From assembly GCA_023666275.1 (NCBI GenBank), contig JAMPCJ010000001.1, forward strand, positions 186,001 through 250,000: a DNA stretch of 64,000 nucleotides. Direction: 5' to 3'. The notes under the pieces were generated by a model. The model was not told the DNA's origin. It worked only from the letters and a program-made list of their open reading frames with translations, and did not search any database. Each line of letters opens with the position of its first letter. The first letter of the stretch is position 1. A program made the position numbers and the translations under genes. This DNA comes from Treponema brennaborense. GTDB lineage: Bacteria > Spirochaetota > Spirochaetia > Treponematales > Treponemataceae. Of the stretch, positions 1 to 7,626 are shown piece after piece.

Positions 1-1580
1 CCAAGCTGAGTAATCAAAATTTTCCCCTCAACTTTGATGTAGCCGTTTGCTTTTAATTCGGGAATGAAAGTGTGCCGTGTTGCCTGGGTTCCCAGTCCCA
101 AGAGTTTTCCGTTTTCGTCCTCGCTTTTCGGATTTTCCATAAAGGCAAGGATTGACGCTTCATTAAAATATTTCGGCGGTTTTGTCCATTTTTCTTTTGT
201 TTCGGCTTCCAAAAGACAAAGATTGTTCCAATCGATGTTTTCAAGCGATTGTTCTTCGGCGGAGCGCGACGTCGCGCTCGAAAATCTTTTCCATCCCAAA
301 TCCAAAGTCTGTGTTCCCGTAATTTTGTAAGTGTGTCCGTTCACGGAAAGCACGACGGACTGCCTGTTGTAGACGAACGTCGACGCAAACGCGACTTTAA
401 AGCGGTTCAGGATGAGGCTGTAAATCTGCGTTTCTTTTTCGCCCGCATCTGACGGAAGAGTTTTCAGCGGAATCAGAGCGTGGTGAGCTTCAAGTTTTGC
501 ATCATTAAAGCAGCGTTTATTATTCAATGAGATATCAGAAATTTTCAAAGCTTCATTGAAATCAGGATAAGTTTTTGCAAGATCGCCGAAAATTTTATTC
601 ACAAGCGCAACGTTGCCGCTTCCCATAACTTTTGACGGAGTTCGCGGATAGGAAACGCATTTATATTCTTCGTAGAGTCTTTGGATGACGAAAAGTGTCT
701 CTTCGGCAGAAAATCCGTAGAGTTTGAATGCGTCTTTTTGAACTGCATTCAGATTGTAGAGCTGCGGCGCGGGAATTTCTTTTTTTTCGGTTTTATTTTC
801 GACAACGTTTGCTGCTTTTGAAACATCGGCTTTCAATTCTGTTTCCAAGGCGTTGTTTGAAAATTGAGTTTTATTTTCAGGCACAAAAAAAATTCCCTTG
901 CAGACAGGAGCGCAACGTTGCGCTCCGAACGAGCCGAAGAACTCATAATATTTTTCAGCTTTGAAATTCTGTATTTGAGAGCATCTTGCGTCTATCGCCG
1001 AGAGAATTGCGGTTTTTACTCTGCCGATGGAGAGTTTTTTTTTCGCAGCGATGGAGATATAGCGTGTAAAATTATACCCTGTAAGCCAGTCGGAATGCTG
1101 GCGGGCGAATCCTTTTTCGGCGAGCTTATCGTATTCTGAAAGAGGCTTTGCGTTTTTAATACCTTCTCGGATAACTTCGGGAGTGAGCGCCTGAGAAACC
1201 CAAAATCTTTTGACACGCGAAAAATCAATGATACCTGATTGTTCAAGACATTCGCGAGCTATAATTTCGCCCTCGCGGTCGGCGTCAGTGGCAATCAGAA
1301 TTGTATCATAGCGATGCCGTCTCAAAAGAGATGTTACTCCGCTCGCTTGTGCTTTTACAGTATCGTTTACCGCATATGAAAACTTTTCGGGAATGCAGGG
1401 CAGTTCTTTCCAGGATTTAAAACGTTCGTCATAAAAACAAGGTTCTTCCAATCGGAATAAATGGCCTACGCAGTTAGTGATGTCTGTCTTTCCGTCTGAG
1501 TAATATCCAGAGTGAAACTGACAGCCGAGAACATTTGCGAAGTCTTTTGCGACGGCAGGTTTTTCTGTGAGAATTAACAT
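1..1580 (-). CDS. topB: DNA topoisomerase III-like type IA topoisomerase (3' end beyond window)
   Basis: Read from ATG at 1580 leftwards; at least 526 codons are open to the window edge, so the C-terminus is missing. The N-terminus (MLILTEKPAVAKDFANVLG) and the acidic TDADREGE stretch mark the Toprim domain. VSYPRT near 640-660 carries the likely active-site tyrosine of type IA enzymes. TopB-like enzymes relax or decatenate DNA and are common on ICEs and conjugative plasmids, so a role in processing transferred or replicating element DNA is inferred. Two palindromic elements lie inside the reading frame (262-279 read as SATSRS; 907-926 read as GAQRCAP) without breaking it. A GCCTGCCCAAAGGAG block directly before the start supplies the ribosome-binding site. 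Confidence 0.9.
   Translation of the reverse strand, partial: MLILTEKPAVAKDFANVLGCQFHSGYYSDGKTDITNCVGHLFRLEEPCFYDERFKSWKELPCIPEKFSYAVNDTVKAQASGVTSLLRRHRYDTILIATDADREGEIIARECLEQSGIIDFSRVKRFWVSQALTPEVIREGIKNAKPLSEYDKLAEKGFARQHSDWLTGYNFTRYISIAAKKKLSIGRVKTAILSAIDARCSQIQNFKAEKYYEFFGSFGAQRCAPVCKGIFFVPENKTQFSNNALETELKADVSKAANVVENKTEKKEIPAPQLYNLNAVQKDAFKLYGFSAEETLFVIQRLYEEYKCVSYPRTPSKVMGSGNVALVNKIFGDLAKTYPDFNEALKISDISLNNKRCFNDAKLEAHHALIPLKTLPSDAGEKETQIYSLILNRFKVAFASTFVYNRQSVVLSVNGHTYKITGTQTLDLGWKRFSSATSRSAEEQSLENIDWNNLCLLEAETKEKWTKPPKYFNEASILAFMENPKSEDENGKLLGLGTQATRHTFIPELKANGYIKVEGKILITQL
262..279. repeat. Palindromic element copy 1, inside topB
   Basis: Perfect 18-bp palindrome GAGCGCGACGTCGCGCTC. 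It is in-frame within topB and adds SATSRS on the minus strand. Confidence 0.9.
907..926. repeat. Palindromic element copy 2, inside topB
   Basis: Perfect 20-bp palindrome with core GCAACGTTGC flanked by GGAGC/GCTCC. It is in-frame in topB but read in a different frame from copy 1, giving GAQRCAP. Confidence 0.9.
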
Positions 1581-1586
1581 TGCGAA

Positions 1587-1602
1587 CTCCTTTGGGCAGG
1601 CG
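1587..1602 (-). promoter_or_regulatory. GCCYGCCCAAA box with Shine-Dalgarno, before topB
   Basis: On the minus strand this reads CGCCTGCCCAAAGGAG and ends six bases before the topB ATG. The same block precedes virB8 and virD4. The GGAG end is the ribosome-binding site; the role of the GCC-rich part is unknown. Confidence 0.6.
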
Positions 1603-1670
1603 GTTCGTCTTATATTTTGTATAAAATACAATAAAAATCAAGACATAAAAGCAATGCGATTGAAAATTAT

Positions 1671-1727
1671 GAATATTTGCGAAATTTATCTTTATTCAGT
1701 TTTCGGATGCGACGTCGCACCCGAAAA
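1671..1727. repeat. Long palindromic repeat unit a
   Basis: A 26-nt AT-rich lead ending CTTTATTC is followed by a 28-bp near-perfect palindrome centred on GACGTC (1700-1727) with outer TTTTCGG/CCGAAAA arms. One mismatched pair flanks the TGCGACGTCGCA core. Confidence 0.8.
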
Positions 1728-1972
1728 AATAAAAAACAAAGAAGAAAAATGCACAACTGACCTTTACGGCAAGATAAAGAAATGTAGACGCATTGCAATA
1801 ATTCTATATATTGCAAAAAATTATCGGTGGACATTTAATGTTTTTTGTGGTCAGTTGTTTATTTCTTCTATATACGCTTTGTAGACAATTTGATTTTTTC
1901 GTTTGTTATTATTCAATATTAAAAAACATACAAACAATATATTGACTTTAAAAAATAAAAAAAACAGAATAT

Positions 1973-2023
1973 TGATAATTTCTATCTTTATTCAGTTTTC
2001 GGGTGCGACGTCGCACCCGAAAA
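1973..2023. repeat. Long palindromic repeat unit b
   Basis: An imperfect copy of the AT-rich lead is followed by a perfect 28-bp palindrome at 1996-2023, centred between 2009 and 2010. Confidence 0.85.
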
Positions 2024-2027
2024 CCAT

Positions 2028-2083
2028 AAATATTTGCGAAATTTATCTTTATTCGAAAAAAAGATGCAACGTTGCATCCGAAA
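2028..2083. repeat. Long palindromic repeat unit c
   Basis: The lead is nearly identical to unit a. The core is the 16-bp palindrome GATGCAACGTTGCATC (2063-2078), followed by CGAAA. Confidence 0.8.
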
Positions 2084-2106
2084 AAATTATGTACGGAGGA
2101 TAGAAA

Positions 2107-2457
2107 ATGTCTTATTGCAGATATTGCGGAGCGGAAATTTCATACAAGCGTTCAAAGAACGAAAGGTGGATTCCCTGCGATTCTGCCTCAGGAGAACCGC
2201 ATTTTTGCAGAGAAGATAAAAATAAAGCTCCAAGCGGAATTGTTCCTTGTTCTGTGTGTGGCAAACCGACTTTTATACAGAAACAGAAAAATAAAAAAGT
2301 TTTTATTGATTACACCACACTTGAAGTTCATCGATGTCAAAAAGCCGATATAACACGATATGCGAAATTTCAGCAAAGACAACTTAAAACAGATATGGCA
2401 AAGAGCGCGACGTCGCGCTCGGAAAAAAAAATATCAAAAAGAGAAATTAAATTATGA
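2107..2457 (+). CDS. Small zinc-ribbon protein
   Basis: 116 residues, starting at ATG 2107 behind GGAGG. The N-terminal CRYC (C4, C7) and a later cysteine/histidine cluster ending HFC, then a CSVC pair, suggest one or two zinc ribbons, so nucleic-acid or protein binding is likely. Nothing shows a precise function. Near the C-terminus KSATSRSEKK comes from a palindromic element at 2403-2420, which appears to have changed the tail. The stop overlaps the next start (ATGA), so it is translationally coupled to the unknown protein and the relaxase downstream. Confidence 0.75.
   Translation: MSYCRYCGAEISYKRSKNERWIPCDSASGEPHFCREDKNKAPSGIVPCSVCGKPTFIQKQKNKKVFIDYTTLEVHRCQKADITRYAKFQQRQLKTDMAKSATSRSEKKISKREIKL
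2403..2420. repeat. Palindromic element copy in the zinc-ribbon gene
   Basis: Perfect 18-bp palindrome GAGCGCGACGTCGCGCTC, in-frame near the 3' end, read as SATSRS. Confidence 0.9.
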
Positions 2458-3035
2458 CTAAAGATTTTACCAAGAAAAGCAAAAACTTGATTAAAAAACT
2501 TGTAAACGAAAAAGGCTTGAAACTTTTTACAATGAAGATTTGTTTCGGCGAATGCACAAAATTCGATCTGATTGCAATTTGTGATTTTCTTTTGGCAAAC
2601 TGGTTGAAAATGCGTCGCAATCGATACAGCATTTTTTTCAAGTGGTTTGCAGGTTTTACAAGAGAACTGATTATTGAAATTGACGGCGAAGTTTGCCGTC
2701 CGTATTTGTATTTGCTGCTTTTTGCAAATAATCAAAATCTGCCCTTTCTTATGGAATTGAAAAGCCTTGCTTTTTTGTCTTTCGTGAAAACTTTTAAGGT
2801 AACCGAGGAGATTTGCAGAGGAAATGTAAAAGTTCCTCTTGAAGAAATCGCAGCGGAAGACTATGAAAAAGTTATTGATGACTTAATGCTTCCGTGTATC
2901 CGCGTGATAAAATCAAATGCCGAATTGGAAGAACTGCTTAAAAACTACCAATACAACAAACAGTTGTGTTCACGCGGCGGGATTATTTCCCGCAAAAATT
3001 TGGAGCGCGACGTTGCGCTCGACTTTGAAAGGTGA
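2454..3035 (+). CDS. Unknown protein upstream of the relaxase
   Basis: 193 residues. ATG 2454 overlaps the previous stop by four bases and its own stop overlaps the relaxase start, so it sits in a tight mobilisation operon. I do not recognise a family. It is basic at the N-terminus, has a hydrophobic central part (residues 80-110) and an acidic C-terminal half. The last residues include LERDVALDFER from a palindromic element. The position suggests a relaxosome accessory protein, but that is only inference. Confidence 0.7.
   Translation: MTKDFTKKSKNLIKKLVNEKGLKLFTMKICFGECTKFDLIAICDFLLANWLKMRRNRYSIFFKWFAGFTRELIIEIDGEVCRPYLYLLLFANNQNLPFLMELKSLAFLSFVKTFKVTEEICRGNVKVPLEEIAAEDYEKVIDDLMLPCIRVIKSNAELEELLKNYQYNKQLCSRGGIISRKNLERDVALDFER
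3003..3020. repeat. Palindromic element copy at the 3' end of the unknown gene
   Basis: GAGCGCGACGTTGCGCTC, one base off a perfect palindrome, in-frame as ERDVAL just before the stop. Confidence 0.9.
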
Positions 3036-4216
3036 ATTTATCGTATATGGGAAAAGACATATTCAATCGGAAGCCGAATAAAAATCACTTTGACGATGAC
3101 GACAAAATCAAATTCAAAAAGCCCGTGTATGTCAAAGACGACTTAGAAGCATTTAACAGACTCTTTAAAAGTTATTCTAAGTTAAAACGGAATTATCGGA
3201 AAAAGGATTATATTTTTTACGGCGGAAAAATCGGGAGTGCATATAAGATGCGTGAACAAAATCAGCGCGTAATGTTCAAAATGTCTTATTCGCATTCTAT
3301 GGCAAGTCATGACAAATACCGAAAGTATTATATGCCGCAAATAAATAAAGATTATGTTGCCGAAAAACCCGAACTTTTCGGTATGAACAATGAAGAATAT
3401 GAACAATATAAAGCCCCGCTTAATTTTAAGTGCATTATTTCGCCTGAAAGTCAAAACATAAATTTACAGACACTCGTAAAATCTTTTATAAAGAGAATTG
3501 AATATCAGACAGGATATAAACTTGTTTGGCAAGGCTGTATTCATAATGATACGCCGCATAGACATGCCCATGTCGTAATAAACGGCAAAGATCGAAACGG
3601 TGATGAGATTTATTTTAACAAGGATATGATTCAGCTTATGCGCTTTATGTGCGAAAATGCGGCAACTCAGATGATTGGTGAACGGACAAGCGAACAAATT
3701 GAAGCGGCAAGGAAAAATTATATTACGGCAAAAAGATGGTCTATGCTTGATGAAAAAATGGAATTACTTGTAAGAGAAAATAATTTTGCAGTTTTAAGAA
3801 AAAATCTCATACCTGAATATGAATCACGCTTTTCCTATCTTGCAGAATTGAAACTTGCAAAGATTGACTGGAAAGAAAATTCTTGGCAGGTTTCAAAAGA
3901 ATACAAGAATATTTTACAGGCGGCAGGAAGATACAACTCGTATCTTGAAGAATATTGCAAAAATCCCGAACAGCCTTTGAGCCTTTATACAGGAGGCAGA
4001 ATCAAAGGCAAGGTCGAAAAAGTCATTTCCTTTGACAAAGACGAATCTTGGAATGATGCACTTATTATCAACACAGGAAAGAATCGTATTTATGTTCCTG
4101 TTTGGCAGCTGCAAAAAGATGACTTGCAGGGAAAAACAGTTTCAATCTGCAAAACAGGCGATGAAACAAAAATTGCACGGCAGGTATCAGACAAAAATAT
4201 CAATATAATTGATTAA
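3032..4216 (+). CDS. Relaxase (VirD2/MobA-like, DUF3363-like C-terminus)
   Basis: 394 residues from GTG 3032, or 389 from ATG 3047, which has AAGGTGA upstream and may be the true start. The metal-binding three-histidine motif is clear in HNDTPHRHAHVV (residues 171-182 counted from 3032), followed by INGKDRNGDEI as in VirD2-type relaxases with DUF3363. Candidate catalytic tyrosines lie in the N-terminal KDYIFYGG stretch. Relaxases nick oriT, stay covalently bound to the 5' end and lead the strand through the type IV channel. The C-terminus (about 320-390) has a small beta-rich domain with RIKGKVEKV and RIYVPV. The gene is coupled to the unknown gene upstream. No oriT could be identified. Confidence 0.85.
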   Translation: MNLSYMGKDIFNRKPNKNHFDDDDKIKFKKPVYVKDDLEAFNRLFKSYSKLKRNYRKKDYIFYGGKIGSAYKMREQNQRVMFKMSYSHSMASHDKYRKYYMPQINKDYVAEKPELFGMNNEEYEQYKAPLNFKCIISPESQNINLQTLVKSFIKRIEYQTGYKLVWQGCIHNDTPHRHAHVVINGKDRNGDEIYFNKDMIQLMRFMCENAATQMIGERTSEQIEAARKNYITAKRWSMLDEKMELLVRENNFAVLRKNLIPEYESRFSYLAELKLAKIDWKENSWQVSKEYKNILQAAGRYNSYLEEYCKNPEQPLSLYTGGRIKGKVEKVISFDKDESWNDALIINTGKNRIYVPVWQLQKDDLQGKTVSICKTGDETKIARQVSDKNINIID

Positions 4217-4278
4217 AAACGCGCTACTGCGCCTTATGACGTGGAAAATGATAATTGCAAACAATACAATTATAATAT

Positions 4279-4307
4279 TTGACTTAATACAGATAATTAC
4301 TTATAAT
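4279..4307 (+). promoter_or_regulatory. Sigma70-type promoter of the virB8-10 operon
   Basis: TTGACT (4279-4284), a 17-bp spacer and TATAAT (4302-4307) are almost consensus. Transcription would start near 4314, about 25 bases before virB8. Confidence 0.8.
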
Positions 4308-4321
4308 AACAGTGCATATCT

Positions 4322-4337
4322 GCCCGCCCAAAAGGAG
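4322..4337 (+). promoter_or_regulatory. GCCYGCCCAAA box with Shine-Dalgarno, before virB8
   Basis: GCCCGCCCAAAAGGAG ends two bases before the virB8 ATG and lies within the predicted 5' leader, so it could act on RNA as well as DNA. Confidence 0.6.
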
Positions 4338-4339
4338 AT

Positions 4340-5032
4340 ATGAAATTGTCGTCAAAAAGCTATACGGCTAAAGGAACAAATTCAACGCCATTCAATCCGC
4401 AGCTTGAACACTTTGATATGATATGCGGACAAACAATAAACGAAAACCGCATATTGAAATTTGTTATTTTTGTTTTCGCAATTCTTGTTGTTATAATCGC
4501 AATTACTTTCTGTTTTTGGTCTGTGAACAAAAAAGATACCACTCCGGTATTGGTAACAATGAACGACTTTGGCGAAACACGCTATGTGGGCGAAGTTTCA
4601 AAAAAGAATTTTCAGGGTTTTAATATTCCCGAACTTGCTATTACTTATAAAGTAAAGGAATTTATCAATCTGTATAAATCTCTTTCGAGCGACAAAGCAA
4701 TTGTAAAAAGGAATATAGAGAAAGCCTACCATTGTCTTACCGCCGTGTCCTCAACTAAGTATGCGACATTGCTCCGTGAGAACAATCCTTATAATGATTT
4801 TGGTGATTATACCAAAGAAGTGAACTTTGAAACCGATCCTTTAAAAATTTCAAAAGATACTTATCAAGTTGACTACAAAATTACAAAAAGAATAAACACC
4901 GGAGCAATTGCGGAAGAAAAAAGAGAACGGGCTGTTGTTACAATTAAAACATTGAATCCTGCCGAAGAGGACATCAAAGACAATCCGCTTGGGATTTACA
5001 TAACAGATTTTGATATAAAAGAAATCAGATAA
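4340..5032 (+). CDS. virB8: VirB8/TrbF-like inner-membrane secretion protein
   Basis: 230 residues, ATG 4340 behind AAGGAG. A short cytoplasmic N-terminus is followed by one membrane segment (about residues 38-60) and a periplasmic domain ending in NPLGIYITDFDIKE, the typical VirB8 end. VirB8 is a bitopic assembly factor that contacts VirB9 and VirB10 in the type IV secretion channel. It heads the virB8-9-10 block, directly after the promoter at 4279. Confidence 0.9.
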   Translation: MKLSSKSYTAKGTNSTPFNPQLEHFDMICGQTINENRILKFVIFVFAILVVIIAITFCFWSVNKKDTTPVLVTMNDFGETRYVGEVSKKNFQGFNIPELAITYKVKEFINLYKSLSSDKAIVKRNIEKAYHCLTAVSSTKYATLLRENNPYNDFGDYTKEVNFETDPLKISKDTYQVDYKITKRINTGAIAEEKRERAVVTIKTLNPAEEDIKDNPLGIYITDFDIKEIR

Positions 5033-5048
5033 AAAAGGAGAATTGGAA

Positions 5049-6128
5049 ATGAAAAAAAACGTAAAAAATATTTCAATAGTTTTTACGGTAAATCTTTTGT
5101 TTGTATTTGTTTCCTGTCAAACAGTTGATCTTGAAAAACAAATTGAGCCTAAAATTTCCGGCGATGAAACTTTGAAATCACTTGAGAATGAAAAAGAAAG
5201 AAATGAAGAAGAAATGCATGAATATTTTATTCAGGAAGAAGTTAAGGTTCAGGACATTGCACCGACTGTGGTTTATATTGAAAAACCTGTCTATGTTCCA
5301 TTCGGCACCGGGAAAGAAAGAGAAAAAAAAGATACGGGAATCGAGGCAAGCAAAGCCAGTCTGGAAAAAGCGACAATCAAACCGGAAAACTACAAAGACG
5401 GAACTTTCTATTACACCTATAACGAAAATTTTGTTTATGAGATTTATGCGCAGCCTTATCATTTGACGGATATTATTTTGGAAGACGGTGAAGTTGTTCT
5501 TGGGAATCCGCTTTTGAGTGAAGATGAAAGTGTTTGGGAATTGACGGCGAATGTCGCAAAAAATCCGGCAACGGGCGATAATATTCAGCACTTGTTCATA
5601 AAACCTGCTTATTCGGGACTTGATTCTTCATTTATCGTAATTACGGATCGAAGAGTTTACCACATGCGGATAAAGTCTTTCAAAGATACGCACATGGCAA
5701 TGGTAAAATTCACTTACCCGAATACAAAAAATGTTTGGGCGCGAAGTTCGAATGACAGCGCCGCTGCAAATGGCGTAAGCATTGAAAATGACTATATTAC
5801 CGTAACAAATCCGGAATATCTTTCCTTTGATTACAAAATGAAATACGGATTCAAAAAACCCGAATTTTTGCCGCAGAGAGTTTATGACGACGGGAACAAA
5901 ACGTATATTGTTGTTGACGACATTGTTCTGCATAAACAGCTGCCGCTTGTTTTCAATGAAAGAAATGAAATTGTAAATTATGCAGTCAAGAAAAATGTTT
6001 TTATTATTCCGCGTTTAATAAATAAAATTATTTTGCGGCTTGAAAATCAAAAAGTAACAATCGAAAAAAAACAGGCAAAAGCACGAAAAATCAATATTGA
6101 TGATGAACAAACGGAGAATCGGGAGTAG
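5049..6128 (+). CDS. virB9: VirB9/TrbG-like outer-membrane-complex protein
   Basis: 359 residues from ATG 5049, chosen over the TTG six bases upstream because GGAG lies eight bases before it. The N-terminal hydrophobic segment ends in FVSC, a spirochaete-like lipobox, so lipidation at that cysteine is likely. The C-terminal half has the beta-rich VirB9/CagX pattern (TFYYTYNENFVYEIYAQPYH, then LFIKPAYSGLDSSFIVITD). With VirB10 it forms the outer part of the secretion channel. The end overlaps the frame of virB10 only upstream of virB10's preferred start. Confidence 0.88.
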   Translation: MKKNVKNISIVFTVNLLFVFVSCQTVDLEKQIEPKISGDETLKSLENEKERNEEEMHEYFIQEEVKVQDIAPTVVYIEKPVYVPFGTGKEREKKDTGIEASKASLEKATIKPENYKDGTFYYTYNENFVYEIYAQPYHLTDIILEDGEVVLGNPLLSEDESVWELTANVAKNPATGDNIQHLFIKPAYSGLDSSFIVITDRRVYHMRIKSFKDTHMAMVKFTYPNTKNVWARSSNDSAAANGVSIENDYITVTNPEYLSFDYKMKYGFKKPEFLPQRVYDDGNKTYIVVDDIVLHKQLPLVFNERNEIVNYAVKKNVFIIPRLINKIILRLENQKVTIEKKQAKARKINIDDEQTENRE

Positions 6129-6132
6129 ATTT

Positions 6133-7512
6133 ATGGAAGAAGATGAAAGCACAGAAAATCTTTCTCTTGACTATGAAAGTTCCGATTTAACGGACAACAT
6201 TGAAGACGATGAAACGGAACTGTCGCCGCCCGACGAAGAAAACACGGCAAAGCAGCTTAATGTAACAAATATTGTTATGGTGATCGGTTTTGCCGCGGCA
6301 ATCATAATCGGTTTGATAGTCATTATGGGAAAAATCCACACAAAAAAAGCCGAAGATAATTCCGAACTGGATAAAGCGGGCAATAAATATATTCCCGATA
6401 TCACACTCAAAGACAAGCAGCTTCCCTTAATTGATTCTTTGATTGAAAGCGAAGATAAAAACGCTTTCGAAAAAGAAATGAAGAACAAAAAGGATGTCGA
6501 TGAAATAATCAACAACCTTCCCGAAGATTTTCAACAGCCTGTGTCCGGGACTGCGCCGCTAAATACCGGCAGCAGTGCAGCCGTTTCTTATAAGTCCGAC
6601 AGACCCGACACAAGGAATTCGAATTCAATCAGGAAAATCGAAGGAATCGGCGGACAGGAATATACAAATGCAACCGCAAACAATCAGTCAATAATCGCCG
6701 ATGCGATGAACGGCTACGCCGGCGGGAAGCAGCAAAGAATATCAAAAGAAGAATACATCGCGCAGCTTATGAGGCAAAGTTCGGCAGTAAATTCTTCTTA
6801 CGGAAGCAAAAGTTATGGAAACCAAAATGCCGGTGCAGTAAATCAAGGTGACAAAGAAAGTTTCTATAGGAATTCGAACGGACAGGCAGGTCAAGGACAG
6901 TATTTGTCTTATGCTTCTTTGTGGGACGGAACGATTATAACCGGTGCGCTCGTTACGGCGGTCAATACGGATAATCCCGGTGTCATCATTGCCCGAGTTA
7001 CCGAAAATGTTTATTCAAGTTATGACAATTCGTTTTTGCTTGTTCCCGAAGGAACGCTTCTTTATGCGACATATAATTCTTCGATAAGCTACGGACAAGA
7101 CAGAGTTCAAATCGCCTGGAATCTTTTAATCAGACCCGACGGCTACAGAATGGAACTTGGCAATATGAACGGAGTTGATGCACAAGGACAGAGCGGAACA
7201 CAAGGAAAAGTTACCAATCATCCGTTTGAAACGCTGAAAGCGCTGGGCATGGTTGCCGTATTTTCAGTTATTCAAACGGAACTTACAAATGATATAAAAT
7301 CGCAGAACAACGAATACCTGCAAAATTCCATGAGTGATGTTTATGCGGAAGCGAGCAAACTCGGCAACAAGATTGTCGATCGTGCTTTGAACATTAAGCC
7401 GACAATCACAATCAAGCAGGGAACCCAAATAAAATTTATTACGAATATTCCTCTGGAACTTCCGCCGGTGAAAGTGAATCAGGTAAACAGGAAATATGTA
7501 AGGACAAAATAG
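6133..7512 (+). CDS. virB10: VirB10/TrbI-like channel scaffold
   Basis: 459 residues from ATG 6133, which has GGGAG at proper spacing and follows the virB9 stop closely; a longer frame opens at 6097 inside virB9. There is an acidic cytoplasmic N-terminus, one membrane segment (about 46-66), a low-complexity Ser/Asn/Gly linker and a C-terminal TrbI barrel (LWDGTIITGALVTAVNTDNPG, then FLLVPEGTLLYATYNSS). VirB10 spans both membranes and senses energy from the ATPases. The last gene of this block, it is followed by a palindromic element with a T run. Confidence 0.92.
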   Translation: MEEDESTENLSLDYESSDLTDNIEDDETELSPPDEENTAKQLNVTNIVMVIGFAAAIIIGLIVIMGKIHTKKAEDNSELDKAGNKYIPDITLKDKQLPLIDSLIESEDKNAFEKEMKNKKDVDEIINNLPEDFQQPVSGTAPLNTGSSAAVSYKSDRPDTRNSNSIRKIEGIGGQEYTNATANNQSIIADAMNGYAGGKQQRISKEEYIAQLMRQSSAVNSSYGSKSYGNQNAGAVNQGDKESFYRNSNGQAGQGQYLSYASLWDGTIITGALVTAVNTDNPGVIIARVTENVYSSYDNSFLLVPEGTLLYATYNSSISYGQDRVQIAWNLLIRPDGYRMELGNMNGVDAQGQSGTQGKVTNHPFETLKALGMVAVFSVIQTELTNDIKSQNNEYLQNSMSDVYAEASKLGNKIVDRALNIKPTITIKQGTQIKFITNIPLELPPVKVNQVNRKYVRTK

Positions 7513-7545
7513 TCGTACATAAATCACGAAGTATTTAATTTTTTT

Positions 7546-7563
7546 GAGCGCGACGTCGCGCTT
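7546..7563 (+). repeat. Palindromic element after virB10, possible terminator
   Basis: GAGCGCGACGTCGCGCTT followed by TTTT. Folded with an ACGT loop, a six-pair G+C-rich stem and T run look like a factor-independent terminator, so the element may have been reused to end the virB8-10 message. Confidence 0.65.
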
Positions 7564-7626
7564 TTTGAAGCATTAGCGAAATCGAGAATTATTAGGTTTA
7601 CAAAATTTTTTTTCAAGGATGAGGGA

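Larger units (their letters stand above)
1581..2106. other. AT-rich intergenic region with three repeat units
   Basis: This 526-bp gap separates the divergent topB and zinc-ribbon genes. It holds no convincing coding sequence, because the open frames here are AT-rich and lack ribosome-binding sites. It does contain three related units of an AT-rich lead (AATATTTGCGAAATTTATC, partly degraded in the middle copy) followed by a palindrome. Promoters for both neighbours should lie here, but I cannot fix one with good spacing. Confidence 0.6.

Noticed and set aside
1567-1884. Plus-strand 105-codon frame near the palindromic repeats
   Set aside because: It starts inside topB, is AT-rich low-complexity and lacks a ribosome-binding site.
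1671-2085. A CRISPR array formed by the repeat units
   Set aside because: Only three units with unequal spacing, no regular spacers and no cas genes nearby.
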